Position numbers and translations under genes: made by a program. Shown here one piece after another: positions 12,143 to 21,076 of a stretch of 64,000 bases of DNA. The stretch comes from Kitasatospora sp. A2-31 (GTDB taxonomy: Bacteria; Actinomycetota; Actinomycetes; Streptomycetales; Streptomycetaceae): the NCBI RefSeq assembly GCF_022288725.1, contig NZ_JAKNTA010000003.1:383286-447285 (forward strand), given 5' to 3'. Each line of letters begins with the position of its first letter. Position 1 is the first letter of the stretch. The notes beneath the pieces are model-generated. The model ran no database searches and was not told the DNA's origin. It was given only the letters and a program-made list of their open reading frames with translations.

Positions 12143-12176
12143 CCGGCGGCCACGGGCTCCGGCCCGTGGCCGCCGG
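12143..12176 (+). terminator. Strong hairpin after PstS-like gene 1
   Basis: 15-bp perfect arms (CCGGCGGCCACGGGC and its complement) with a 4-nt loop, 26 nt after the stop codon. Probably an intrinsic terminator or an mRNA-stabilising 3' stem that sets a high level of the first gene relative to those downstream. Confidence 0.7.
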
Positions 12177-12249
12177 CCACATCCGCGCGCGCCGCGCCAG
12201 CCGCTCTCGGCACCACGCACGACCTCTCACCCCTCCCAAGGAGTTCAGC

Positions 12250-12843
12250 ATGTCCCGTACCCGCGCCTGCCTCGCCGCCGCCGGTGCCGCCGCCGTCCTC
12301 GCCGTGACCGGCCTGAGCGGTGCGGCCGCCGCCGACACCGCCCCGGTGGCGCCGACCGGCAGCGCTGTGGTGCACGAGAGCACCGCGTTCCTCAAGGACG
12401 CGGCCCTCAGCGGTGTGGTGGTCATCCCGCTGCCGGCCGCCACGCCGTCGTACGACGGCACCACCGGCTTCTCCACCACCTTCCCCGTGACCGGTGGCGA
12501 CGCCAACCTCCAGGGCTACTACGGCAATGTCGAGCTGGGCGGCAGCCTGCTCTTCATCGACGTCTTCACCGGCAAGAGCGCGCTCTTCAAGCAGCTCGCC
12601 TTCAGCGCGGACACGTTCCAGATCACCGGTGTCGCGGCCGACGGTGCCGCTGCGGTGGCGCTGCTCGACCCGGCCGGCATGACGGACATCACCCGCTCCG
12701 GCGCGACCCAGAAGGTGACCTCCACCGACCTCAAGGTGGACGCCGAGGGTGCGAAGGTCCTGGACGGCAAGCTGAACACCTCCTTCTTCAAGGGCGGCCA
12801 GTCGGTCGGCGACTTCACGCTGACCTTCACCTCCGGCAGCTGA
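12250..12843 (+). CDS. Secreted beta-rich protein of unknown function
   Basis: 197 aa, ATG 7 nt after AAGGAG. Signal peptide to about residue 30 (VLAVTGLSGAAAADT). The mature part alternates short hydrophobic strands with Gly/Asp/Thr turns (GYYGNVELGGSLLFIDVFTG, SVGDFTLTFTSGS), suggesting a single beta-sandwich; no Cys, no anchor, no catalytic motif seen. The position between binding-protein genes suggests a role at the cell surface with the Pst-like transporter, but this is inference only. Loosely like HtaA-type surface domains; not strong enough to assign. Confidence 0.7.
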   Translation: MSRTRACLAAAGAAAVLAVTGLSGAAAADTAPVAPTGSAVVHESTAFLKDAALSGVVVIPLPAATPSYDGTTGFSTTFPVTGGDANLQGYYGNVELGGSLLFIDVFTGKSALFKQLAFSADTFQITGVAADGAAAVALLDPAGMTDITRSGATQKVTSTDLKVDAEGAKVLDGKLNTSFFKGGQSVGDFTLTFTSGS

Positions 12844-12866
12844 GCGCCCCGGGCGGCCGGCACTGC

Positions 12867-12896
12867 GGCGGGTCCGTGCGACGGCACGGGCCCGCC
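12867..12896 (+). terminator. Hairpin terminator
   Basis: 13-bp stem GGCGGGTCCGTGC / GCACGGGCCCGCC with one G-T-type mismatch and a 4-nt loop, 24 nt downstream of the secreted-protein stop. A second small inverted repeat (CGGAGTT-CCC-AACTCCG, 12926-12942) follows and may belong to the next promoter region. Confidence 0.6.
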
Positions 12897-13103
12897 GTGC
12901 TGTGCGGAAGTCCGCCCCGTCCGTGCGGAGTTCCCAACTCCGTTACGGAGTCGCCACGTTGGGGCCCCGTACATCGACACGACCGGATCCGGCCATCTCC
13001 GGCTGGCCGAATGGATGCGAACCGGAGCCGTCGGCCCGCTCGCAGCCTGATCCCCTCTCGCGCCGCGCCACGGGCGGTGCGCGTTCGTACGGAGGTGCCC
13101 GCA

Positions 13104-15800
13104 ATGAGACTCCGACTCCTACCTGATCCGAGACGCGGGAGGTGGCGCCGGCGACTGCCGGCGATCGCCCTCGTCTGGTCGGTGGTGGTGGCGCTCGGCG
13201 TGGCCCCCGTCGGCCTCGGCGCGCTGCCGCAGGCACAGGCGTCGGTGTCGTCGGCCGTGACGAAGCCCGGGCCGAAGGCGTGGGACCCGAACACCTGGAC
13301 CGAGGGCCCCGAGGGAAGCGTGACGGTGGCCCAGACCAAGGACCTCTCCCACCAGGTGCTGCAGGTCTCCTGGAGCGGGTTCACCCCGACCCTCAACACC
13401 ATGGGCGAGTCGGTGCCCGTCGTCACCAAGGGCGACAAACAGGTCCTGTACGCGGTCCGGGTCTACCAGTGCCGCGGCCTAGACCCGAAGATCACCGACT
13501 GCTACGGCAGCACGCTGTACAACGCCGACCCCGCCAAGGGGTTCGACCAGGTGGCGCCGCCGCAGGGCACCACGACGCCGGACTTCCCCTCCAACATGGC
13601 GATCGCGCCCACCGGGGCGGACGGCTCGGGGGCGACCAGCATCGAGGTGTGGACGGCGACCGAGAGCCCCTCGCTCGGCTGTGACGCCACCCACCCGTGC
13701 TCCCTGGTGATCGAGCCGAACTACGGCGGCGACACCCAGGACCCGAACAAGGTGCGCAACGGCGCGGTCGACTGCACCGACCACCTCAGCGACGTCGACG
13801 GCTTCTTCAACACCGCGAGCGACGGCGGGCTGGAGGCCTACGCGGCGTCCTGGCCCGGCAACGAGTACGCCGGCTTCCAGATCGGTGAGCAGTGCGCCTG
13901 GGAGAAGCGGACCGTCATGCCGCTGTACTTCGCGCCCACCGCGGCGGACTGCGAGAACCGGACCGCGGTGTTCAAGTCGGCCGGGCTGGAGATGGCGAAC
14001 CGCGCCGTCCAGCAGTGGCGGGCCGGGCTCTGCCTCGCCGCCCCGCCGCTCTCCTTCCAGTACTCCGCCTCCGGCGGTGAGCCGCAGGCCCGGCAGGCCT
14101 TCCTGGGCGGCGCCGGCCTCGACGTCGCGCTGACCGCGCGGCCCGACACCGCGACCCCGGCCCGGCCCTACGTCTACGCGCCCCTGGCGACCAGCGGGGT
14201 CTCGGTGGTCTTCGTCGTCGACGACACCAGGACCGGCCGCCAGCTGCGGGACATGAAGCTGACGCCGCGCCTGGTGGCCAAGCTCCTCACCCAGTCGTAC
14301 GCGCCGCCGGGCCTGCCGGTGGCCTCGGTGAACGGCAACCCCAGCTGCATCTTCCAGGACCCGGAGTTCCAGCAGCTGAACCGGTTCCCCGAGGCGAGCG
14401 GCATGCAGTGGCCGTCCTCCTGCGCACCGGCGGAGTTCGAGCCGACCGTCGTCGGCGGCACCACCGACCTCGTGTACCAGTTGACCGCGTGGATCGCCGC
14501 CGACCCGGACGCCACCCGGTTCCTGGACGGCGAGGAGGACCCGTGGGGCATGCGGGTGAACACCTTCTACCAGCGCGGCGCCTTCCCCGGTTACCCGGTG
14601 GACGCCGTCCAGCCGCAGGACTTCTCCGGCCCGACCGGTGCCTCCGAGGCCGCCAGGAAGATGCGGCAGTACGAGTGGAACCCGGTGCTCGGCGGCCTCA
14701 CCCAGGTCTTCCGGACCATCCAGGAGAACCGCTCCACCTGCCAGCTCTGGATGCCCGACGGGACCGGCAACCACCCGAAGTGCGACCCGATGACCCGCGG
14801 CGACCGCAAGCTCTTCGCCGTCATGGACAGCGCCCAGGCCAAGGCGTTCTCGCTCCCCGAGGCGGCCTTGAAGAACCCGGCCGGCGGCTTCGTCCCGCCG
14901 ACCACCAACGGCTTCCAGGCGGCGGTGGGCGACATGACGACCGACGCCGCGACCGGCACCCAGCAGCTCCCGTACGGCGTGGCCGACACCGCGTTCTCCC
15001 GGGACGCGCAGGCCTACCCGCTGACCACCGTCCAGTACGCGATGGTGCCCACCGGCGGGGTGTCCGGCGAGAAGGCGGCGGCGATCAGCCGCTTCCTCAC
15101 CACGGTCGCCGGCAGCGGCCAGGTCTACGGGGTTGAGCCGGGCAGGCTCGCACCGGGCTTCCTGAGCCTGACCGGGGCGCAGCGCCGACAGGCCCTCGAC
15201 GCCGCGAAGCACGTGGAGCTCCAGGACGGCACGTGGCCCGGCAACCAGGTGCCCCCGCCGGCCCCACCGACGAGCGGCGACGGCGGCACCACGGGCGGCA
15301 CGACGGGTGGCGCGACCGGCGGCACGGCCGCCGGTAGCGGGAGCGGGGCCGTGACCGGCGCCGCGGGCACCGGCGGCGCGGCCCCGGTCGCCGACGGCAC
15401 GACAGCCGGCGGCTCGTACGGCGGGTCCTCCTCCGGCAGCACCGGCAGCACCGGCGGCCCGGGCGTCGAGAGCGCCACCGGCGGGGCGACCGGCACCACC
15501 GGCACCACCGGCGGCACCGGCGCCCTCCCGGCGAACGCGACCCCGGCACCGACCGCCGCGAAGCCCACCGCCACGCCGAGCGCCCCGGCCGGCCCGCTCG
15601 CGGCCGCCCCGGTGGCGGCCGGCAGCCCGGCCGCCGACCGGGCCGGCACCGCCCGGCTGCTGCTGCCGGTCGCGGTGATCGCGGGCCTGGTGCTGCTGAT
15701 CGGCGGCCCGGCGGCGCTCCTGCTCGGCGGCACGCCCGCCGGTGAGCGGGCGATGGCCGCGACGGGCCGGGCCTGGGCGCGGCTGCGCCGCCGGCCCTGA
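13104..15800 (+). CDS. Large membrane-anchored PstS-like binding protein (2)
   Basis: 898 aa, ATG 8 nt after GGAGG. Signal sequence (RRLPAIALVWSVVVALGV) then a long extracellular region containing several Cys and a PstS-like core: APLATSGVSVVFVVDD, LTPRLVAKLLTQSY and SYAP-type loops correspond to the segment after the hinge in PstS proteins, and LTTVQYAMVPTGG with SRFLTTVAGSGQ to the last helices. From ~715 a Gly/Thr/Ala linker of ~120 residues leads to one transmembrane helix (LLLPVAVIAGLVLLIGG) and a short basic tail. It is thus tethered to the membrane outer face, unlike gene 1. About 2.5 times the usual PstS length. Confidence 0.75.
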   Translation: MRLRLLPDPRRGRWRRRLPAIALVWSVVVALGVAPVGLGALPQAQASVSSAVTKPGPKAWDPNTWTEGPEGSVTVAQTKDLSHQVLQVSWSGFTPTLNTMGESVPVVTKGDKQVLYAVRVYQCRGLDPKITDCYGSTLYNADPAKGFDQVAPPQGTTTPDFPSNMAIAPTGADGSGATSIEVWTATESPSLGCDATHPCSLVIEPNYGGDTQDPNKVRNGAVDCTDHLSDVDGFFNTASDGGLEAYAASWPGNEYAGFQIGEQCAWEKRTVMPLYFAPTAADCENRTAVFKSAGLEMANRAVQQWRAGLCLAAPPLSFQYSASGGEPQARQAFLGGAGLDVALTARPDTATPARPYVYAPLATSGVSVVFVVDDTRTGRQLRDMKLTPRLVAKLLTQSYAPPGLPVASVNGNPSCIFQDPEFQQLNRFPEASGMQWPSSCAPAEFEPTVVGGTTDLVYQLTAWIAADPDATRFLDGEEDPWGMRVNTFYQRGAFPGYPVDAVQPQDFSGPTGASEAARKMRQYEWNPVLGGLTQVFRTIQENRSTCQLWMPDGTGNHPKCDPMTRGDRKLFAVMDSAQAKAFSLPEAALKNPAGGFVPPTTNGFQAAVGDMTTDAATGTQQLPYGVADTAFSRDAQAYPLTTVQYAMVPTGGVSGEKAAAISRFLTTVAGSGQVYGVEPGRLAPGFLSLTGAQRRQALDAAKHVELQDGTWPGNQVPPPAPPTSGDGGTTGGTTGGATGGTAAGSGSGAVTGAAGTGGAAPVADGTTAGGSYGGSSSGSTGSTGGPGVESATGGATGTTGTTGGTGALPANATPAPTAAKPTATPSAPAGPLAAAPVAAGSPAADRAGTARLLLPVAVIAGLVLLIGGPAALLLGGTPAGERAMAATGRAWARLRRRP

Positions 15801-15930
15801 GCCCGCAGCGGCAGTGACGACCCGGCGGGGCCGCCGTCCCCGGCCCCGCCGGGTCCCCCCTCCCCGGGGGGGCCGCCCGGGGACTCCCCGTACCGAGCAC
15901 TTCCGTACCGAGCGCGCCGGAGAGCAGACC

Positions 15931-16950
15931 ATGACAGCCGCCGCCGAGCCCGCGGCACCGCACGCCGGGGCTCCACGTCCACCCGATCCCGATGTCCCCC
16001 GCGTCATCACCGCCCCTGCCACCTCGGGAGACCGGATGTTCCGCGGGGTGCTGCGGGTGGCGGGTCTCTCGGTCTTCGCGATCATGGGGCTGATCGCGTT
16101 CTTCCTGATCCTGCGCGGCGCGAGCGCGCTGGGCGAGGTGGGCTGGTCCTTCCTTACCGAACAGAGGTGGCAGACCCAGGCGCACAACTTCGGCATCGCC
16201 GCGGTGCTCCCGAACGGCCTGCTGATCGCGGTCATCGCGCTGGTCGTCGCCGTCCCGGTGGCGCTCGCCACGGCGGTCTTCATCTCCGAGTACGCGCCCG
16301 CCCGGCTGCGCGCCACGCTGATCTCGCTGGTCGACCTGATGGCGGCGATCCCCAGCATCGTCTACGGCCTCTGGGGGCTGTTCTTCCTCCAGCCGCGGAT
16401 CATCGGCTTCGTCCGCTGGACGGCCAACCACCTGGGGGACGCGATCCCCTTCCTCAAGGTGCGCACCGGCGACATCGGGACGTCGTACACGTCCTCGACC
16501 TTCATCGCCGGGGTGGTCGTCTCCCTGATGATCATCCCGATCGTCACCTCGCTCAGCCGGGAGGTGTTCTCGCAGGCCCCGCAGGGCGAGCGGGAGGGCG
16601 CCTACGCGCTGGGCTCCACCCGGTGGGGGATGGTCCGCACGGTGGTGCTGCCGTTCGGCCGCGGGGGTGTGATCGGCGCGGTGATGCTCGGCTTCGGCCG
16701 GGCGATGGGCGAGACCATCGCCGTCGCGCTGATCATCTCGCCGAACTTCAAGGCGATCACCCACGTGCTGGAGAACGGCGCCAACTCGATCTCGGCGCTG
16801 ATCGCGCTGCGGTTCGGCGAGTCGGACGACCTCTCGCTCTCCGCGCTGATGGCGGCCGGGCTGGTGCTCTTCGGGCTCACCCTGCTGGTCAACCTGGCGG
16901 CCGGGTTCGTGATCAACCGCTCCCGCTCCGGCGCCTCGACGGCGGACTGA
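15931..16950 (+). CDS. pstC: Phosphate ABC transporter permease PstC
   Basis: 339 aa; proline-rich cytoplasmic N-terminus of ~35 residues, then about six helices. Contains LMAAIPSIVYGLWGLFFL, typical of PstC/PstA, and the EAA-type loop EREGAYALGSTRWGMVRTVVLP that contacts the ATPase, followed by RAMGETIAVALI. ATG at 15931 chosen for length. Followed 58 nt later by pstA. Confidence 0.93.
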   Translation: MTAAAEPAAPHAGAPRPPDPDVPRVITAPATSGDRMFRGVLRVAGLSVFAIMGLIAFFLILRGASALGEVGWSFLTEQRWQTQAHNFGIAAVLPNGLLIAVIALVVAVPVALATAVFISEYAPARLRATLISLVDLMAAIPSIVYGLWGLFFLQPRIIGFVRWTANHLGDAIPFLKVRTGDIGTSYTSSTFIAGVVVSLMIIPIVTSLSREVFSQAPQGEREGAYALGSTRWGMVRTVVLPFGRGGVIGAVMLGFGRAMGETIAVALIISPNFKAITHVLENGANSISALIALRFGESDDLSLSALMAAGLVLFGLTLLVNLAAGFVINRSRSGASTAD

Positions 16951-17008
16951 CCGTGGCCCGCCCCGCCGCCCGCCGCCCGCTGCCGCCCCGCCGTGAAGGG
17001 ACGTACCG

Positions 17009-18196
17009 ATGACCACCCTCGACCTGCCGCCGGCCACGGAAGCCGCACCGGCCGCCGCGGCCGCCGCCGTCGAACCACCCGCCCCCGAGAAGCGGATCCG
17101 GCTCGGCGGCGTCACCGCCGAGGACGCGCTGACCCTGGCCGGTGCGCTGACCGGCTCGCTGGGCCTGGACTGGATGCTCTACGAGCGGGTCCTGCCGTTC
17201 AGCGGTGCGTTCGGCTTCCTGCTCTGCTGGTACGTCCTCTTCCTGTTCGGCTACCTCGCCATCGGCCGGCTCCAGTGGGGCCCGCTGGTGGTCCGCGACC
17301 GCCTGGTCTCGGTGGTCGCCTGGAGCTCCGGCGTGCTGGTGGTCGGCCTGATCGCCGACCAGATCGGCTTCGTGCTGGCCCGCGGCCTGGAGGCGGCCGA
17401 GCACCTCAACTTCTTCACCGAGTCGATGGACCACACCGCCGCGCTCTCCCCGATCACCTCGGGCGGTGCGCTCAACGCCATCGTCGGCTCGCTCGAACAG
17501 CTCGCCCTGACCACGCTGTTCGCCGTTCCGCTGGGCATCGCGGCGGCCGTCTTCATGTCCGAGGTCGGTGGCCGGATGGCCCGGCCGGTGCGGACGCTGG
17601 TCGAGGCGATGACGGCGCTGCCGTCGATCGTCGCCGGGCTGTTCATCCTCGGTGTGGTGATCATCACCTTCGGGTTCGAGAAGAGCGGCCTCGCGGCCTC
17701 GCTCGCCTGCACCGTGATGACGATGCCGATCGTCACCCGGGCCGCCGAGGTGGTGATCCGGCTGGTGCCGGGCACCCTGCGGGAGGCCTCCTACGCGCTC
17801 GGCGGCAGCCAGTGGCGCACGGTGTGGAACGTCGTGCTGCCCACCGCCCGGCCCGGCCTGGTGACCGCGGTGGTGCTCGGCATGGCGCGCGGCGTCGGGG
17901 AGACCTCGCCGGTGCTGCTGACCTCGGGCTTCACCTCGCAGTTCAACGCCGACCCGTTCAGCGAGCACCAGGTCTCCCTGCCGCTGTACATCTGGAACTA
18001 CGTCAAGCAGCCCTACCCGGAGATGATCTCGCGTGCCTTCGCGGCCGGGCTGACCCTGATGGGCGTGGTCCTGATCCTGTTCGTCACCGCGCGCGTGCTC
18101 GGCGGCCGCCGCCCCGGCCGGTTGACCCGGCGCCAGGTGCGCCGGATCGAGCGCTCGGCCCGCCGTGCCGCGGCCGCCGCCGCCGGGACGCACTGA
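17009..18196 (+). CDS. pstA: Phosphate ABC transporter permease PstA
   Basis: 395 aa with an Ala-rich cytoplasmic leader, two extra N-terminal helices and a six-helix binding-protein-dependent permease domain. EAMTALPSIVAGLFILGVV and REASYALGGSQWRTVWNVVLP (EAA loop) are characteristic, with ARGVGETSPVLL near the C-terminus. ATG preceded by GAAGGGA. The stop overlaps a possible ATG of the next gene by one base, though the next gene's better start is 18235. Confidence 0.93.
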   Translation: MTTLDLPPATEAAPAAAAAAVEPPAPEKRIRLGGVTAEDALTLAGALTGSLGLDWMLYERVLPFSGAFGFLLCWYVLFLFGYLAIGRLQWGPLVVRDRLVSVVAWSSGVLVVGLIADQIGFVLARGLEAAEHLNFFTESMDHTAALSPITSGGALNAIVGSLEQLALTTLFAVPLGIAAAVFMSEVGGRMARPVRTLVEAMTALPSIVAGLFILGVVIITFGFEKSGLAASLACTVMTMPIVTRAAEVVIRLVPGTLREASYALGGSQWRTVWNVVLPTARPGLVTAVVLGMARGVGETSPVLLTSGFTSQFNADPFSEHQVSLPLYIWNYVKQPYPEMISRAFAAGLTLMGVVLILFVTARVLGGRRPGRLTRRQVRRIERSARRAAAAAAGTH

Positions 18197-18234
18197 TGTC
18201 CGACCCAACCACCCTCAGGACCAGAGGAGTTCCC

Positions 18235-20121
18235 ATGTCGTGGGAGGCCGCAAGCCGCCCCGTGGCACGCCCGCTTGCCGTGCTGCTGTCCCTGATGCTC
18301 GCCGCGGGCTCCCTGCTGCTGGGGCAGAGCACCCCGGCGTTCGCGGCGACCGCGCTCAACGCCGACGGGTCCAGCTGGGCCGGTCCGGCCATCGACCAGT
18401 GGCGCCAGGACGTCGCCCCGCAGGGCATCCAGATCAACTTCAACCCGATCGGTTCGGCGGCCGGCCGCAACCAGTGGAGCATCGGCCAGGACGACTTCAC
18501 CGCCTCCGACGTGCCGTTCCGTTCGAAGTCGGACACCGGGCTCGGCCAGGCCGGCCAGGCCGGCGGCGGCGGCAAGCCCGAGAACCCGCGGTACGGGTTC
18601 TCCTACGTGCCGATCACCGCCGGGGGGACGACCTTCATGTACAACCTGGTCGTCGCCGGCAAGCAGGTGCGCGACCTGCGGCTCTCCCCGCAGACGATCG
18701 TCGACATCTTCACCAACAGGATCACCAACTGGAACGACCCGAAGATCACCGCGGACTACGGCAGGGCCCTGCCCTCGCTGCCGATCACCCCGGTGGTCCG
18801 CTCGGACGGCTCGGGCGCCACCGCGCAGTTCACCCGCTGGATGAGCCACACCCACGGCGCGCAGTGGGAGGAGTACTGCAAGGCCGTCAACGGCATCTCG
18901 TGCGGCGAGTACACCGAGTTCTTCCCGCCCTCCGGCCGGATGACCGCACAGAACGGCTCCGACGTGGTCGCCGGCTACATCAAGGCGCCGTCCGGACTCG
19001 GCACCATCGGCTACGACGAGTACGCCTTCGCCAAGCGCAGCAACTGGCCGGTCGTGAAGGTGCTCAACCCGGCCGGCTACTACGCGTTGCCGACCGCCTC
19101 CAACGTGGCCGTCGCACTCACCGCCGCCAGGATCCGCGGGGTCGACGACGCAACGGCGCCCGACGACCCGGACTACCTGCAGCAGAACCTCGACGGCGTC
19201 TACACCATGAACGACCCGCGCTCCTACCCGCTGTCCAGCTACAGCTACGTGATCGTGCCGCGGGCCGGGGCCGCGCTGCCGCCGCCGCCACGCTTCAACG
19301 ACGACAAGGGCAGTGCGCTCAGCAGGTTCCTGGCCTACGTGCTCTGTGAGGGCCAGGGCGAGGCGGACGGCCTCGGCTACTCCCCGATCCCGCGCAACCT
19401 GGTCCGCGGCGGTCTGCTGCAGACCCGGCACATCCCCGGCAACGCCAGCCCGGTGGACCCCGACTCGCTCTCCAACTGCAACAACCCGACCTTCAACCAG
19501 GCCGGTGAACTGACCGTCCTCAAGAACGCCCCGCAGCCCAGCCCGTGCGACAAGCAGGGCGCGCCGCTGGACTGCACGGTGCAGAACGGCCAGCCCGTGA
19601 AGAGCGGTTCGGGCTCCGGCGGCTCGGCGCCGGGCTCCGGCTCCGGCGGCTCCGGCGCCGGCGGGGCCGTGACCGGCGGCAGCGGCACGTCCGGCTCGGC
19701 GGGCTCCTCCGGCGGCGGGCGCAAGCCCGGCGCGACCGGCACCGGCAGCGGCACCTCCGGCGGCGCCGGCGGCACGGCCGGCAGCGGCGGCGCCGCGGGA
19801 GGCTCCTCCGGCGCCGGCGGGACCGGCCCCGGCGACACCGGCCAGCCCGCGGACGGCGGGGACGCCGGCGGTGCGGCGGGCGGCGGCGACCCGGTGGCCG
19901 AGGAGGTCGTCGACCCCCAGACCGGCCAGGTGGTCGCGCGCGGCCGCGGCGGCACGGGCACCGGGGAGGTCCCGGCCAACGTGGTCGCGGTGGACGGGCG
20001 CCCCGAGGACTGGACGCTCTCCGTCCTCACCGCGATCGAACTGCTCGCCGTGGTGACCGTCCCACCGCTGCTCGGCCGCCGCCTGCTGCGGCGCCGCGAC
20101 GGCGCCGGCGGCCGGTCGTGA
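18235..20121 (+). CDS. Membrane-anchored PstS-like binding protein (3)
   Basis: 628 aa. ATG 18235 chosen over the overlapping ATG 18196 because AGAGGAG lies 5 nt upstream and a clean signal peptide follows (PLAVLLSLMLAAGSLLLGQ, cleavage after TPAFA). PstS fold: GPAIDQWRQDV, FTASDVPF, TTFMYNLVVAGKQVRDLRLS, FTNRITNWNDPKI and VRSDGSGATAQFTRWM are close to canonical PstS, so anion binding is likely intact. Residues ~455-585 form a Gly/Ser linker, followed by one helix (SVLTAIELLAVVTVPPLL) and a basic tail, tethering it to the membrane. Overlaps the next gene by 4 nt. Confidence 0.85.
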   Translation: MSWEAASRPVARPLAVLLSLMLAAGSLLLGQSTPAFAATALNADGSSWAGPAIDQWRQDVAPQGIQINFNPIGSAAGRNQWSIGQDDFTASDVPFRSKSDTGLGQAGQAGGGGKPENPRYGFSYVPITAGGTTFMYNLVVAGKQVRDLRLSPQTIVDIFTNRITNWNDPKITADYGRALPSLPITPVVRSDGSGATAQFTRWMSHTHGAQWEEYCKAVNGISCGEYTEFFPPSGRMTAQNGSDVVAGYIKAPSGLGTIGYDEYAFAKRSNWPVVKVLNPAGYYALPTASNVAVALTAARIRGVDDATAPDDPDYLQQNLDGVYTMNDPRSYPLSSYSYVIVPRAGAALPPPPRFNDDKGSALSRFLAYVLCEGQGEADGLGYSPIPRNLVRGGLLQTRHIPGNASPVDPDSLSNCNNPTFNQAGELTVLKNAPQPSPCDKQGAPLDCTVQNGQPVKSGSGSGGSAPGSGSGGSGAGGAVTGGSGTSGSAGSSGGGRKPGATGTGSGTSGGAGGTAGSGGAAGGSSGAGGTGPGDTGQPADGGDAGGAAGGGDPVAEEVVDPQTGQVVARGRGGTGTGEVPANVVAVDGRPEDWTLSVLTAIELLAVVTVPPLLGRRLLRRRDGAGGRS

Positions 20122-21053
20122 CGGCCCCGGCGCTGGAGAAGCCGGGCGCCGCCGCGCAGCCCGCGCCGCCGGCGGGAGAAGCTGCGCAGCCGGCCTCCGC
20201 CCGGGAGCGCGGGGCGGCCGGGCGGCGGACGGCCGGGGCGCCCGGACGGCGGCGGTTCCTCCAGGCGGCCTGGGCGGTCTCCCTGCTGGCCGCACTGATC
20301 ACGGGCTTCGTCGGCTACCTGTTCACGCTCTCGCACCTCCAGGAGCGGCACTTCCAGTCCACCGCCCACAAGACGTTCCGGGACCAGCTGGCCCGGGCGG
20401 TCGCCCCGACCGGCGCCGCCGGGGACGGAGACCCGGTCGCGCTGCTCGACATCCCGGCGATCGGCCTGCACCAGGCCGTCGTGGTGGAGGGCACCACCGG
20501 CCGGGACCTCATGCGCGGTCCCGGCCACCGCCGGGACACGGCGCTGCCGGGTCAGAGCGGGGTGGCGGTGGTGTTCGGCCGCGGGGCCACGTTCGGCGCG
20601 CCGTTCGCCGAGCTCGCCAAGCTGCGGGTCGGCGACCGGATCGAGGCCACCACCGGCCAGGGCAGGTTCACCTACACCGTCAACGTGTACGGCGACGGCG
20701 ACCACCCGATCAGCGACCCGGCCCGCAACCGCCTGGTGCTGGTCACCGGGGACTCCGACTGGATCCCCGGCTCCACGGTGACGGTCGGCGCCCGGCTGGA
20801 GGGCGAGCCGGAGGTGAACCCCGGAGGCCGGCCCGCCACCGTCCCGTACGACAAGGCGCTGGCCGCCGACAAGGGCGCGCTGGCCACGCTGCAGCTGTGG
20901 ACGCTCGGGCTGCTCGGTGCGGTGGTCGCCGTCACCGTGCTGGCCCGGATCTGGCACCGCTCCGCGGCCTACCTCAGCCTCGCGCCGGTGGTCGGCGCGC
21001 TGCTCTGGGCGGTCTACGAGAACGCCGCCGCCCTGCTGCCCAACCTCTACTGA
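20118..21053 (+). CDS. Membrane protein with degenerate (catalytically dead) sortase domain
   Basis: 311 aa, GTG overlapping the previous stop (GTGA). N-terminal helix (AWAVSLLAALITGFVGYLF), an extracellular domain, then two C-terminal helices. The domain has sortase landmarks in order: LLDIPAIGLHQAVVVEGTT, MRGPGHRRDTALPGQSG, TFGAPFAELAKLRVGDRI and LVLVTGDSDW. In active sortases these read AGHRTTYGAPF (catalytic His) and TLTTC (catalytic Cys), with a later Arg. Here His is replaced by Arg in VVFGRGATFGAPF, Cys by Gly in LVTGDSD, and no Arg is in place, so transpeptidation is not expected. In an operon with the Pst-like genes it may be a structural or assembly factor for the anchored binding proteins (inference). 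Confidence 0.75.
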   Translation: MTAPALEKPGAAAQPAPPAGEAAQPASARERGAAGRRTAGAPGRRRFLQAAWAVSLLAALITGFVGYLFTLSHLQERHFQSTAHKTFRDQLARAVAPTGAAGDGDPVALLDIPAIGLHQAVVVEGTTGRDLMRGPGHRRDTALPGQSGVAVVFGRGATFGAPFAELAKLRVGDRIEATTGQGRFTYTVNVYGDGDHPISDPARNRLVLVTGDSDWIPGSTVTVGARLEGEPEVNPGGRPATVPYDKALAADKGALATLQLWTLGLLGAVVAVTVLARIWHRSAAYLSLAPVVGALLWAVYENAAALLPNLY

Positions 21054-21076
21054 AGCGCGCCCGGAGGGCCGTACCG

